Assembly (NCBI GenBank): GCA_022578965.1 | Contig: MU400686.1 | Coordinates: forward strand, 1 to 64,000 | Direction: 5' to 3' | Source of the DNA: Xylaria sp. FL1777 | Taxonomy: Eukaryota > Ascomycota > Sordariomycetes > Xylariales > Xylariaceae | Length of the DNA stretch: 64,000 nt | In this document: piece by piece, positions 11,691-22,720 of the stretch | How the letters are laid out: each line of letters starts with the position of its first letter | How positions within the stretch are numbered: the first letter of the stretch is position 1 | Position numbers and translations under genes: made by a program | Notes under the pieces: generated by a model | The model's database searches: none | The model's input: only the letters and a program-made list of their open reading frames with translations | Told to the model about the DNA's origin: nothing

Positions 11691-12449
11691 AATAAATACT
11701 TACTAATTATATTTAGTTAGCTAGCTTTTCTACTTAATAAAATAATATTTTTTCTTATTATAAGTTATTTTACTTACTATATTTTTAATCTTTTATTTTT
11801 TTAATTTATTTTTAAGGTTTAATATAAGTAAACTATACTTATGTTTAGTTTTTTAAAGCTTAAGCAGCTAAATTAAAAAAACAAAATAAAAATAGCTATA
11901 TTATTTTAAAAAATTAATATAATATGCTTATAAACTAACTATAAAAAAAATTCAGAAAGATTTAATAAACTTAAGCGTTAACTTTTTATTTTTAAATTTA
12001 ATATTTTTTATTAATAGTGCTACTAAGTCTTTAGTTTTAAAAGTTATAAGTTTATACTTATTATTATAGTGTTTTATATATTTATTAGTTATAATTTGCT
12101 ATTGCTTTATTATTTTATTTTTAATAGTTTATAACTTATTAAAACATTTTTATATAGCTAAAATTCCTTTTAATATAAAGTTATCCTTAATAAACAAACA
12201 AAATTCTAGCATATAACTATATAAAGCTTTAAAAAATAATTGTTTAATTATAAAATTAATACCAGAATTTATAGCAAAAAAAGCTTAAAGTAAAAGTTAA
12301 AGCTAATTAGTTTGTTTATTATTTATAAAGCACTTAAAATAGCTTTTAATTACTTAGTTTATTTGTTTTATTTGTTTATTAGTTCTAAAGTAAAATACTA
12401 TTAAAAGCCTTTGCTTAACTTTTAAATAATAGCATAAATTAAACTAAAA
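11691..12449 (-). pseudogene. N2 pol: integrase C-terminal part and chromodomain-like tail, decayed
   Basis: Read on the minus strand and allowing for RIP stops, the region just below 12450 carries TNKTNKLSN, corresponding to the QTDGQTERTNQ segment of Gypsy integrases. It then gives NSGINFIIKQ...ALYSY (family: NS..S.G.SPF...YG) and HYNNKYKLITFKTKDLV (family: the GDxV-containing GPY/F module). Near 11700-11790 it gives KKKYYFIK*KS, resembling the YYLVKWEG core of a chromodomain. The protein would complete integration and, through the chromodomain, target heterochromatin. Stops are scattered throughout; it cannot be functional. Confidence 0.8.
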
Positions 12450-12653
12450 TTAACTAATAAAAACAAAACTTTTATTAAAAATAATGCTTTTTAAGCTACT
12501 ATAAATACATTTAATCTTATAATAAAATAAAACTGCTAGCTTAACTAAAGTTATAATAATATTAACTAAAAATAAGTATATAAGCTTAATAAATTTGTTT
12601 ATAATAATAAAAATAGCATTAATTAGTTTTTCTTTATAAAAAGTTTTTAGCAA
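12450..12653 (-). pseudogene. N2 pol: integrase catalytic core remnant, open for 67 codons
   Basis: By chance this piece of the true reading frame has no stop. It keeps the layout of the Gypsy integrase core: IIINKFIKLIYLF (family VDRFTK..H..P), then ALFYY-I-YSSLKSIIFNKSFVF (family LF...I...G.P..I.SDRG..F.S). The aspartates are lost as D-to-N type changes, the RIP outcome for GAT/GAC. It follows directly on the zinc-finger part at 12654-13011. The initial Met is not a real start; this is an internal stretch of pol. Confidence 0.88.
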
Positions 12654-13011
12654 ACTTATAATAAAGTTTATAAATAGCTTTTATATAAGTTTATTAAATA
12701 TTAGCAAAGCGTTAAGTTTATTATATTTCTAGTAATATTTTGCTTTAGTTTTAAAGCAAATTATATAGCTTTATACGTACTTTTTAATATTTAGTTTTAT
12801 ATTGCTTTAGTAAAACTTTTATTATAGCAGTTCTAAAGTGTAGCTTTAATTAAAATATTTAGCTAAAAAATTATTATAATATAGCTTAATAAGTTAAAAA
12901 TATATAGCTTTTTTAAAAAAAATATAAATTTTATTTTTATAGTAAACTAAGAATTTTTTTATTAACTATTAAAAATTTATAAGCTTTTTTGCTTTTAATT
13001 GCTTTATAATT
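12654..13011 (-). pseudogene. N2 pol: RNase H end and integrase zinc-binding domain, decayed
   Basis: The minus-strand reading gives IKLYYNNFLAKYF..SYTLELL and KYV*SYIICFKTKAKYY, matching the Gypsy H2C2 integrase region (HD...AGH.G..RT...L...YYWP.M...V..YV..C..C...K). The second half keeps Cys but shows RIP-type losses at the paired His/Cys sites. The sequence is cut at 13011 by B; the TSD TAATT (13007-13011) repeats at 21031-21035. The same segment survives in P at 44160-44487 on the plus strand. Confidence 0.85.
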
Positions 13012-13224
13012 TAATAGGCCTACGTAAAGGGTCGAACTAATAACCTCTAGAGGAAAGTCTATAAGTAATACTAGCTTTATAAGCTAAGCTACACACCGTG
13101 GCTATAAAAATAAAGCATATATAGCTTATGCTTTACACTTACTATAAAAATACTAGATTAGCTAGTATTATATAAAACTTAAAAAATTTATTTTTTGTTT
13201 TACTACTTATTAATTTTACTATTA
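13012..13224 (+). repeat. B 5' LTR, 213 bp
   Basis: The less mutated B LTR: it keeps GGGTCGAAC and CACACCGTGGC where the 3' LTR has GGGTTAAAC and TATACTGTAGC. Confidence 0.92.
13029..13091 (-). other. tRNA-like A-box/B-box pair inside the B 5' LTR
   Basis: On the minus strand TAGCTTAGCTT (13091 downward) fits the tRNA A-box consensus TRGYNNARNNG. GTTCGACCC (ending at 13029) fits the B-box core GTTCGA. Their spacing of about 52 bases from start to start is that of a tRNA gene. The flanking acceptor and T stems do not pair well, so this is not an intact tRNA; it may be a degenerate tRNA-derived segment captured in the LTR. The 3' LTR copy has lost the B box by transitions. Confidence 0.45.
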
Positions 13225-13227
13225 AAG

Positions 13228-13245
13228 TGGTGCTTTACTACGCTT
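13228..13245 (+). other. B candidate primer-binding site
   Basis: TGGTGCTTTACTACG starts three bases inside the 5' LTR. The leading TGG would pair with a tRNA CCA end. The tRNA cannot be named, since RIP may have changed the site. Confidence 0.4.
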
Positions 13246-15026
13246 GTTCTATTATAAATATTATATTATACTATACTAAAACTACTTAGTTTTTTAATTG
13301 TAAGGTTATAAAAATATCTTTTTTTGTTAGCAGCAATTAATTTACTTTTATAAGCTGCAGCGCTATTAACTAACCTTGTTAAAGCAAATATTTTGCTATA
13401 AACGCCTATTTTTTAGCGCTAAGTAAACTTTTGTACTATATTTAGCTAAACTTAGTTTGTTTATTACTTTTATATTTTAAAAGTACTTGTTTTATAAAAT
13501 TACGTAAGCAACTTGTAGCAAACTATATATTTTTGCAAACGTTGCAAATTACTTATTGCACTTAACTTAACGTAGCTTTTAAGTTAGTTAGCTTAGTTCT
13601 TACTAAAATCTAAAACATAGCAGCTTGCTATTAGTACTAAAATTAAAGTATCTTTTATTACTTCTTATAGTTTACTGCGTTATTTTTTATAACTTGCTGC
13701 GTTAAATTAAAATTATATATGCTACTTAACGATAGCTTTACTAGTTTACACTTACTTAAATTTTTACTTAATAATATAATTGCACTATTAAATAACATAT
13801 TAAACGTGTATAACAAAGGTCCAAAAGATCTAAAGAAACCTAAGAATCTAAAAGAACTTAAGAACTTAAAGGAATTTAACTAAACAATAAATGCTAAACT
13901 TACTACTGCAGAAAACTTAAAGGTTGAAATAAACGTAGCAATAGTTTAGTTTTTTATAAAGAAAGCTAAAAAAATAAAATCTAGCCGAAAGCAAAATAAA
14001 AAAAATATAGTAACGCTAAAACAGTTAATAAAAATATTAAAAAATAATATAAATAATAGCACTAAAAAATTAAAGCTTAGCATAAGTAAACTAGCTAAAA
14101 AAATTCGCAGAATTAGCAAAAGAACTAAAAAAGCTAAAAAAGAAAAAAAAAAAAACAATTTGCTAAAACTGCTAGATTTTCTTAACTTATTTAACTTTAC
14201 TAAAACTAGTAAGCTTAAAAGAACTAGCAACTTTAATACTAGGACTTAAAACACTAAAAGTAGACTATTAAATTTACTTTATAACAGTAGTAATAATAAC
14301 TTCTTTTTTTTTTGTTTTTTATTAAATTGTTATAATAACAGTTGTAGCAATACTTTAGAATTTACTTATACTAAAAAAAGATTTATTAAGATTAAACAAA
14401 AAAACGTTAGCACGTTTAACCCTAAGTAAAACAACTTTAATAATTAAGGAGTTATAGCTAATAGCAAAAATATTATATATACTAATGTTTATTCTTTTAG
14501 CAATTGCATTAAAACGTTGCTTAAAAAAAAAGACTTTAATAAAACATAAATTATAAAGTTATTCAATTATTTATTAGCTAGCTTAGCACTTTTGTAGTAA
14601 AACAATAAGATTATAGCGCTTTAGTAAAAGCTACTATAATTAGCTAAACTAAAGTTACTTTTAGAAAATCTAAAAAAACGTTTTAAAATACGTACTAAAA
14701 AAGCTACAAAGAAATTTTTAAAAGGTTAACTTATTTTCTAAAATATAGCTAAAAACTAAAACGCTGTTCTTTATTTTATTTAGCGCAAACTATAATATGC
14801 TTATATAAATTATACTTTTACTGTAAATAATTTAAACTAGATTAAAGTTATAAAAAACATTTAAAACTAATAAAACAACAAAATTATAAATTATATTAAA
14901 CTACTTAAAAAGAAAAAAACTTTTAAAAACTATATAAAGAAGATCAAAAAAGCTAAATATAGTTTAAAACAAAAGGCTAAACGCTAACATTTAAATATAA
15001 AGCCTAAAGTAAAACGTTCTTTAAAG
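13246..15026 (+). pseudogene. B gag-side region, decayed
   Basis: A-rich plus strand. One readable patch at 13810-13950 gives charged, lysine-rich repeats (KDLKKPKNLKELKNLKEFN), followed by stop-rich sequence. The position between the 5' LTR and pol suggests gag/protease. No zinc knuckle is seen. A minus-strand frame at 13946-14230 is a shadow. Confidence 0.55.
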
Positions 15027-15519
15027 TTAAACACTTTTAATTAATTTAACTGCAAAAACAATTATTTTAACTGTTGCTTTAATTATTGCAAAAATAGACG
15101 TTATAACAATAGTAACTATTACTGCAGCAATTAAAGCTATAAAAAAAGCTGCAACTAAAGCTATAACTATAACTGCAGTTATAATTAAAGCTATAATTAT
15201 AATAAGGGTTATTATAGCAACTATAGCTAAAACTATAATTATGACTAAAGTTATAATTGCAGCTATAAGCATGATTACAATTATAACTATTGCTATAACT
15301 ATAATTATAATTATAATAAAGATTGCAATTAGGACTGCAATAAAGATTAAGATTAAAGAAACTGCAACTATAATTGCAATTAAGATTAAAATTGCTGCAA
15401 AAGCAAAAAATATAGCATACATTTTGCTAATAGTAAAAAAAGCAATAATAATAAAGCAATATTTTTTTAAAGAAGCAAGTTTAAATATTATGTTAAAAAT
15501 AGTGCCTTTTATATTATAA
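15027..15519 (+). repeat. B low-complexity triplet-like stretch
   Basis: A degenerate run of ATA/ATT/GCA/ACT-type triplets, giving long stop-free frames on both strands (15027-15422 minus, 15241-15519 plus). The translated residues are almost only I, A, T, V and K. It probably derives from a repetitive linker in the gag-pol protein before RIP; the original residues cannot be recovered. Confidence 0.6.
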
Positions 15520-18500
15520 ACTTTTTTTTAACGTATTATTAGTACTACTAACAGTACAAATTGCTTTTTATGCTAAAATTACACTTAAAAAAGTGCAAGT
15601 ATTAAATTAAATTAGAAAAGCTAGCAAAGATTAATACTTTTTTTTTAGTTAATGCGTTATAATATATATGCAAGTATTGCTTAAAAACTTTCTTTTTATA
15701 TAATTTGCTTTTTTAATACATATATTAATGTTAAAACGCTTAAAATAGCACTATATGCTACTTTAAGAGTACTATAAGCCTAAAGTTAGTACTTAAGCTA
15801 ATAAAGCCAACTAAAACAAAAAAGCTTGCTAAACTTACTAAAGCAGCAAAGATTTCTAATAAAAAAGTTTTAATTAGTAAAGCTTTTAGCGCTAATTAGT
15901 ATAACGCTATATATTAATCTAGTTTTATATACTTGCAAATAAAAATATAAACTAAGCTAACTAAATTAAACTGTAAGATCTGCGTTAATTTTAAAACAAA
16001 ACGTATAATAATTAGTTGTAGCTTTTTAAACAAAACTAATTATACTATTAAAAAAAAGAAAAAGCAAGTAACCATAGTTAAAAACTAAGTAATTGCTTTA
16101 ACTAAATAAGCTATATTTACTTTTTACGTGTGCGGAGTTAATAAAAGCGGAAAATCTTACATATATAAATTCCAAAAAAAAGGTTAAGTTATTAATAATT
16201 ATTTAAAACCTAGCATGCTTATTAAAAATAATTTTCTAAAGCTATATAAAGCAATTATTAACTATAAAACTAAGATTATTATGTATAAAAGCTTAAACAA
16301 CTTTGCATTTCTTTTTTACATACTAATATAAGGAAAAAAATGCATGCGTTAAGTTATTAATTAAAATAACATTATTGTTTTTAAAGGCAGCAAAACGTAT
16401 ATTATAGTAAACTACAAGCTATTGCCTGCTAATTGCAATTTTTGCTTTTTAGTAATATATAAGATTACTTTAAATACTATAATAAACGCTAAGATTTCTA
16501 AGGTTATTTTAGTTGTAAATATTGCTAATATGCCTATAAAAATCCTTAAGAAAACTAAAATCAAGCAAATATAAAAAAAACAAAAATAATAGCTATTATA
16601 TCTTATCTTAAAAAGCAGCTATAAAAACGTTAGCTTGCATTGCTATAAGATTTGCTGCACTTTTAGCTAGCGTAATAAGTTTAAAGGCTTTAGCTACTGC
16701 TAATTTATTAGTACTTATAAACAAGGAATTTAAAATGTTAGCCCTAGTTACTATGCTTATAACAAATAGCATACCTTTAGTTAAAAAAGCCAGGTATATA
16801 AACAAGTTAACAAAAGATATAAGCAATTTAACTTTTATATTAAAAAAACGTAACGCAATAAGTACTCTTTTAACTAATGCTATATTTAATATAGTATAAA
16901 AGTTTAAAAATTTTCTAGCTATCGAATATAATCTAGTACTAAATAAACTTCTAAAAGCAAAACTAAAAATCCTAAATACTTATGCTACTTTAGGTATTAA
17001 AAAACCAAGCAACTTGCTTAAAAAGATTATAAAAAAAAGCATTTATATTTATGCTAAAAAAGCATTTAAAGCTGCTAAGTTTACTAAAGTTATAAAAGCA
17101 TATAATATATAAACTAATTAAAGCAAAGTTAATATTTTTATAAATTAACAAATAAAGATTTTGTTAGTTAATAATTAGCAAAAAACAAAACTTAATTTAC
17201 ATAAGTACTTTTTAAGTCGCAAGAACATAAAAGTACTTAATAATATATATAACAAACTTTATAAAATAAGATATATAAAATAAATAAATAAACTTATACT
17301 ATTTGCGCACTTTATATTTGTTACATAGCAAAAAGTGAACAAAGTAAACAAAAGCCAAATAATTGTTGATTTTTAATAATTAAACAAAGTTGCTATATTA
17401 AATAATTATTTTTTACTTTTGCAAAGCAAAATAATAGCTAGTTTGCTAAGCAAACAATATATTACTTGCGTTAACGTAACTAGGTTTTTTTATTAGTTTT
17501 TTGTTTACTTAAATTATTAGGACAAGTTTACTATAATTAGTTCACGTGAAATAAAAAGGTTTAACATAGCGTTAATAAGGTTTTATAATTTGCTAAACTA
17601 CGTATAAAGGTTTATAAATAAGTTGTTTTACTAATACTTAAACTTCTACTATTGTTTTATTAATAATATTATTATTTACTTTAATACTTTTAAAGAACAC
17701 ATAAAGCATTTAAATATAATCTTTGGTTTTTTTAAAGCACATAATATTGCTATAGCTTTATAAAAGTTATTTATTAAATATTTGTTAATTAAATTGCTAA
17801 GCTTTTAAGTAAACGCTTTAGGACTAACTAATACTGCTAATTATATGTAAGCATTTAAACAGCTTGCTTTCCTAAAGAACTTATAAGCTTTAAAACAATA
17901 CTTAAAAGCTAGTTCTTTTTTAAAAAACTTAATTTTTTATTATATATAGCTAGCTTAACTTTTGTAAGATTGCAAAACTAAGCTATTAGCTAAAAAACAT
18001 AACAAAAATAAAGTAATAAATGGAAACTCTAAACGCTATAAGTATTACGTTTATATAACGAACTATAATTTTACTTTTATTAAACTTGAATTCTTTTGCG
18101 AAATATAAAACGTAATTTGTTTAAAAATTACTTTGCGTTACTATAATTCTAAAAGATAATTGTTTATATAAATTAATAGCTTTAAAAAACAAAAATTTAA
18201 AGTAATAGTGTTTTACATTAAAAAGAGGTATAAATAAATACTAAAGACTTATATTTTTTTAACACAGGTAAAATTAGTAATATACTTAAATAGGTATTTT
18301 TTAAAAGCTAAGGTGCAATATGGCTTTCTAAAGTTAAAGGTTGCTTGTTTTATTTAGGCTACTAAGAAATTATGTATTATAATATACTTAAATAAGCGCT
18401 TTGTTATAGTACTAACTAATTATAACGCTAGCGTAAGTATAGTGAACAAAACAACTTTAAATATATTTGCTACTAACCGTTTAAACATGTAACTAGTGAA

Positions 18501-18860
18501 CTTATTAGTATACCTTTTATAGTATAAATACTAAATATACTATTTGCTTAGTTAGCTTAACTATATACTTAATGCCTTTAGCTAACTTAAAGCAATATAA
18601 AACGCTATAAAAAATGGCATAATTAAGCAATCTAATAAACTAGCAGTACTAAATACTATGTAGTACGTTAATAAAGAATGCAACACTATATAAAACGTTA
18701 TTAAGTATACTAGCAAAGCAGTAATAAGTAATAAATAAAAAAGAGATTTTAAGCTAGCTTATAATACAGATTTTAAGTATTGCAAAATTATAAAAAAGCT
18801 ACGCATTAAAAAACAACAAAGTACTAACAAAAATATTAAAGTTTTTTTTAAGTTTAGCTA
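15520..18860 (+). pseudogene. B pol: protease-RT-RNase H region, decayed
   Basis: The RT palm is readable at 17640-17760: CFINNIIIYFNTFKEHIKHL, corresponding to F(I/V)DDIIIFS.T..EH..HL; the two catalytic Asp codons (17662-17667) have become Asn by G-to-A change. Downstream ALGLTNTANYM and the LKQYLKAS patch fit the RT thumb and the start of the RNase H connection in Gypsy elements. Upstream (16100-17600) frames are too broken to name. A minus frame at 16608-16826 is a shadow. Confidence 0.85.
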
Positions 18861-20817
18861 TCTTTTTTACATTTATAATAATTTTATTTATAGCATATAT
18901 ATAAAAAAGCAACGCTTATATATGCTATATAGCATAGTTTAATAAGTATTAAAGTTAATATATAACAAAAAAAATCACATAAAATCTAAACGCATAATAA
19001 AAGATCTTTAAGGATATTTTATATACTATAAGTTATAGCTAGTTAAGAAATATATAAAATGTTGTTTAAGTTGCAAATTTAATAAAACAAATTAGCAACA
19101 AAAAGTAGGCAGTTTGTAACTAATACGCCTTAAAAACGCATTACTTATGTAAACAATTACAATTAACTTTATTTTAGCGTTATTATGTATGTCTTTAGCA
19201 AATATCCCGTAGCAACTAAAAAGAAAGTTATATTATAACTATTATAATTATATAATAAGCATAACTTATTATTTATTTAAATAAAGTATGCTTATTTCTG
19301 GAAATAAAAAGTATATAGCTAAAAATTAAGCTAACGTTTTAACAAAACAACTAATGTTAAACAACTAAAAAATTCCCTAGGGAATTATGTTTAACTAAAA
19401 CAAAAAGTTTACATTTAAATTCTAAAAAAGCCTATAGAAAGCATTTAGTACTAAACTACTTATAATAATAATATATTACTTTTAAAGTAATAGCATATTG
19501 AAAAAAAAAAACTAAACAGTAAAAATTGCTATTTGCTTTTATAACTTTACTAAGCTAAAGTTTAACTAGTTAAAATTAATATTTAGTTTATAATAAAATT
19601 TAAATTTTGCAAGATCTTAAGTAATATAATTTATGCTACATAAATAACTATTTAGCTTTAGATTGTTTAGTTTATTAAACATTACTACTAAACAAATTAA
19701 TAAACAATTATTTAAGTAAATATAAAGCATTAAAAATTACTTAAAATAAAATACTAAGCTTGCTATAAACTTTGCAGCAGCTAAAGCAAAACGTTATTTT
19801 AATTATATGCACTATGTATTAAAATTTGCTTTTAGCAATAAAGTACTACTGCAATTATATAATAAGTATTATTTGCTAAGCAAGCTATTATATAAGTATT
19901 TATAATAACAAGCCGGTTTTTAGAAAATAAAGCATAAAGTAAATAACTTAACTTATAAGTTAAACTTTTTATTTTATTACTATATTTATCCCATAATATT
20001 CATTGCTTACTTGCAACTAGCTAAAAAAAAAAATGATCTATTTAAGCAAACAGCGCTACCTTTAGGCCTAATAAAAGCTAACCAACACTTCGATTCGGAC
20101 GGAAAAAAAAAAGTGTACAAAGTAATAGTTGTTGTATAATATTGCTCTAACTGCAAAAAAAACAAATATAAATATTTAGTTAAATAAAAGAGCTAAAGTT
20201 ATAAATATAACTAATAAATAACTATATTTAAGTTATGTTATTTTAAAAAGCTAATTAATAAGTATTAAAAAAAAAAAAAAAGCAAACTTTATAACTAAGC
20301 TACTTTTAAGCTTAAGAATGCTAATAAGCTTAATAATGCTAACATAACTAAATTTAAGTTCTGCAAGCAAAAAAGATTACGTAAAGTGAAATTTAATATT
20401 ATAAGCTTTTCTTTAATAAAGAAAGCACTAATAAAAATACTACTTTAAGCACTTATAAAAGTACTAATAACTAATAATACTATGCTTACTAATAAATTAG
20501 TTAAGCTAAAAATATTATTTAAGGATATATTTGCTTTTAAGCAAGTAAAGCAGCATAAAACAGTTAAAAAAGCAATACTTATATTATTAATTAAACCTTT
20601 AAAAAAGAACACTAATATAAGTAATAAAACTAATAGTTAATTAGTAAGTAAAAAGCTAGCAATAAAAAAAAAAAAGAAAATGTAATAAAGTAGTAAGCTA
20701 AAGCTAAAAAAAACTCCACAAGAAAAAATATAAAAAACAAAAATATATAATTATTATTACGGTAAACAGCCGAAAAACTGCTAAAGGTAGCAGCTTTTTT
20801 TTTAAAGGCTAGCATTT
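18861..20817 (+). pseudogene. B pol: integrase and 3' end, decayed
   Basis: The zinc-binding part gives KKYIKCCLSCKFNKTN*QQ (Cys codons at 19060-19074), followed by RLKNALLM*TITINFILAL (family: P..P.......D.I..LP). The end of the core at 19474-19551 reads YYF*SNSILKKKN*TVKIAI, the RIP form of YH.QSD...ER.NQTVE.AIR. The catalytic acids are mutated. After 19,700 the reading is broken; 20,080-20,120 is a small GC-richer patch. A minus frame at 20630-20815 is a shadow. Confidence 0.85.
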
Positions 20818-21030
20818 TAATAAGCTTATATAAAGGGTTAAACTAGTAACTTCTAAAGAAAAGTCTATAAGTAGCACTAGCTCTATAAGCTAAGCTATAT
20901 ACTGTAGCTATAAAAATAAAGCATATATAGCTTGTGCTTTATACTTACTATAAAAATACTAGATTAGCTAGTATTATGTAAAACTTAGAAAATCCATTTT
21001 TTGTTTTATTACTTATTAACTTTACTATTA
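20818..21030 (+). repeat. B 3' LTR, 213 bp
   Basis: Pairs with 13012-13224; followed by TSD TAATT (21031-21035). Confidence 0.92.
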
Positions 21031-21035
21031 TAATT

Positions 21036-22720
21036 ATATAGTATTTAAAGTTTTTTTTTTAAACCTTTTAAATAAAGTTTTTTAGCTTTTTAAAAGCTTT
21101 TAGATCTTTTAATTTCTTTAAGCCTATAGCTATTTATATACGCAAACGTATAACTGCTTAAATAAAAAAGGCTTTTTTAATAAGTATAGCTTTAAAGTAT
21201 AAAGCTTTAGCTTAAGCATTAAAATATAAATTAAAAACTTTAACTTGCTATGTTACTACAACTTTTTTTTTTAACGTTAAAAAAATATTAATATTACTAA
21301 GCAAAATAGCTATATAATTAAAACAGCGCAAAAAAAAATTAGCTTTGTTTTTTTTGCTTGCTTAATATTTAATAATAAAGTTAAAAAAAGCTAATAATAA
21401 ATATTAATACGCTTGCTTTTTATTAAGCTTTAGCATTTTTATAAACGCTTAAAAGTTAGGATAATTAATTAATACTTTAACTAATAAATTGCTTTTTTAT
21501 AAATAATACTGCTAGTGCTTAAAGCAATTTATTATTGCAAGCATTTTTTAGTTAAGCATACTATACTGCATTTTTTTTTTAAATAGCTTTTAAAAATAAA
21601 ACATAACTAGTTTAAAAATGCTTTAATTATTTTGCTAAAATAAATTTTCTATAAAAGCTACTTTAAAAAAATTAGTTTTTAGTAATATTTGTTTTTTAAA
21701 GTTAAAATATATAAAAAAAATAGCTTGCTTAAATACATTTTAAAGGTTTTTAAAAGCTTTTTTTTTAAAACTATTTAAAAAAATTTAACCTTTTTTTATT
21801 TTTATTACGTTTTTTTTTAAATATTTAAACAAAAGCGCAATAATATAAAAATACCTGTTTATAAAACAGCAGTAAAAATTGCAAAACTTTAAAAATTATT
21901 ATAGCGCTTAATAAATATTTAATATAAGCTATTATTAAATAGTATTTATACGTAAAAAGTTTATTTTAATTTTTTAGCTAAAAATAATATAACTTAAAAA
22001 TTTAATTTTTTTTTAATAAAATTAGCACTTAAATAGCTTAGCGTATAGTTCTGCTTTTTATAGCTTTTTAATAATGTTCTAAATATATTTTATATAAAAA
22101 TCTTTGTTTAAAAAAAAAATAAGCACATTATTAAAATATATAATACAAAATATATTTATTATATTATTAAATGCTTTTTATATATAACTTTAAAAAGTAG
22201 CAAAAGTATTTAATAAACTTATAAGCATAACTAGAAATTTATAGTAGCTATAATATATATAAAACGTTATTTTTTACTTATTTTTTTTTTAAATATGTAA
22301 GCAATAATAAGCATTTTTAAAGTTAATTTTGCTAAAGATTTTAGCTTTTAAAATTTTATTAAGCAGCTTTAAAATAAATAATAAAGTATATTAATTTTTG
22401 TACGTAACTTAATTAAGTTTTTTATAGTTTATATATAAACATAAGCTTTTATTTTTTTTAAGTATAAAAAAAATTAAAGCGCTAGCAAAGCTAGTAAACT
22501 TTTTAATTTTTTTTGCTTTTAATATTTTATTAAGCTATTTTTATAGTTTTTTTAGCTTATTTTAAGCTAATAAATATATAGAAAAATAAAATATAACTGC
22601 ATTTTTTTTTAGCTTAATAGCAAGGTTTTTTTGCTTTAATTATAGCAATATGTTTGCTTTACTAGTATTAAAAAACTTAAATAAATTATAAAACTTTTTT
22701 AAAATTGCTATAAAATTAAA
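21036..22720 (-). pseudogene. N2 pol: reverse transcriptase and RNase H, decayed
   Basis: On the minus strand the RT starts near 22,720. Readable pieces include KINILYYLF*SCLIKF*KLKS (family KNRYPLPLI..LLDRL..A), LAKLTLKMLIIAY (family LDLR.AYH.I) and YFNNVLIFF with catalytic codons at 22127-22138 (family Y.DD.LIFS). Asp codons are lost by RIP. The RNase H follows towards 21,036, where B interrupts. The plus-strand copy in P repeats this domain in two pieces (25306-25872 and 35352-36303). Confidence 0.87.

Larger units (their letters stand above)
13012..21030 (+). mobile_element. B: complete 8.0-kb Ty3/Gypsy retrotransposon
   Basis: 213-bp LTRs (13012-13224, 20818-21030) with mirrored ends TAATAG...CTATTA (TGATAG...CTATCA before RIP) and a perfect 5-bp TSD TAATT. 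The plus strand is coding: gag side 13225-15000, a low-complexity segment to 15520, RT with motif at 17656, integrase zinc finger near 19060 and IN core end near 19474. RT-before-IN order makes it Ty3/Gypsy. A possible primer-binding site starts TGGTGC at 13228, three bases after the LTR. RIP has introduced stops throughout. It lies within the integrase region of N2. Confidence 0.93.

Noticed and set aside
13029..13091. Functional tRNA gene
   Set aside because: A and B boxes are present, but acceptor and T stems do not pair, and it lies within an LTR.
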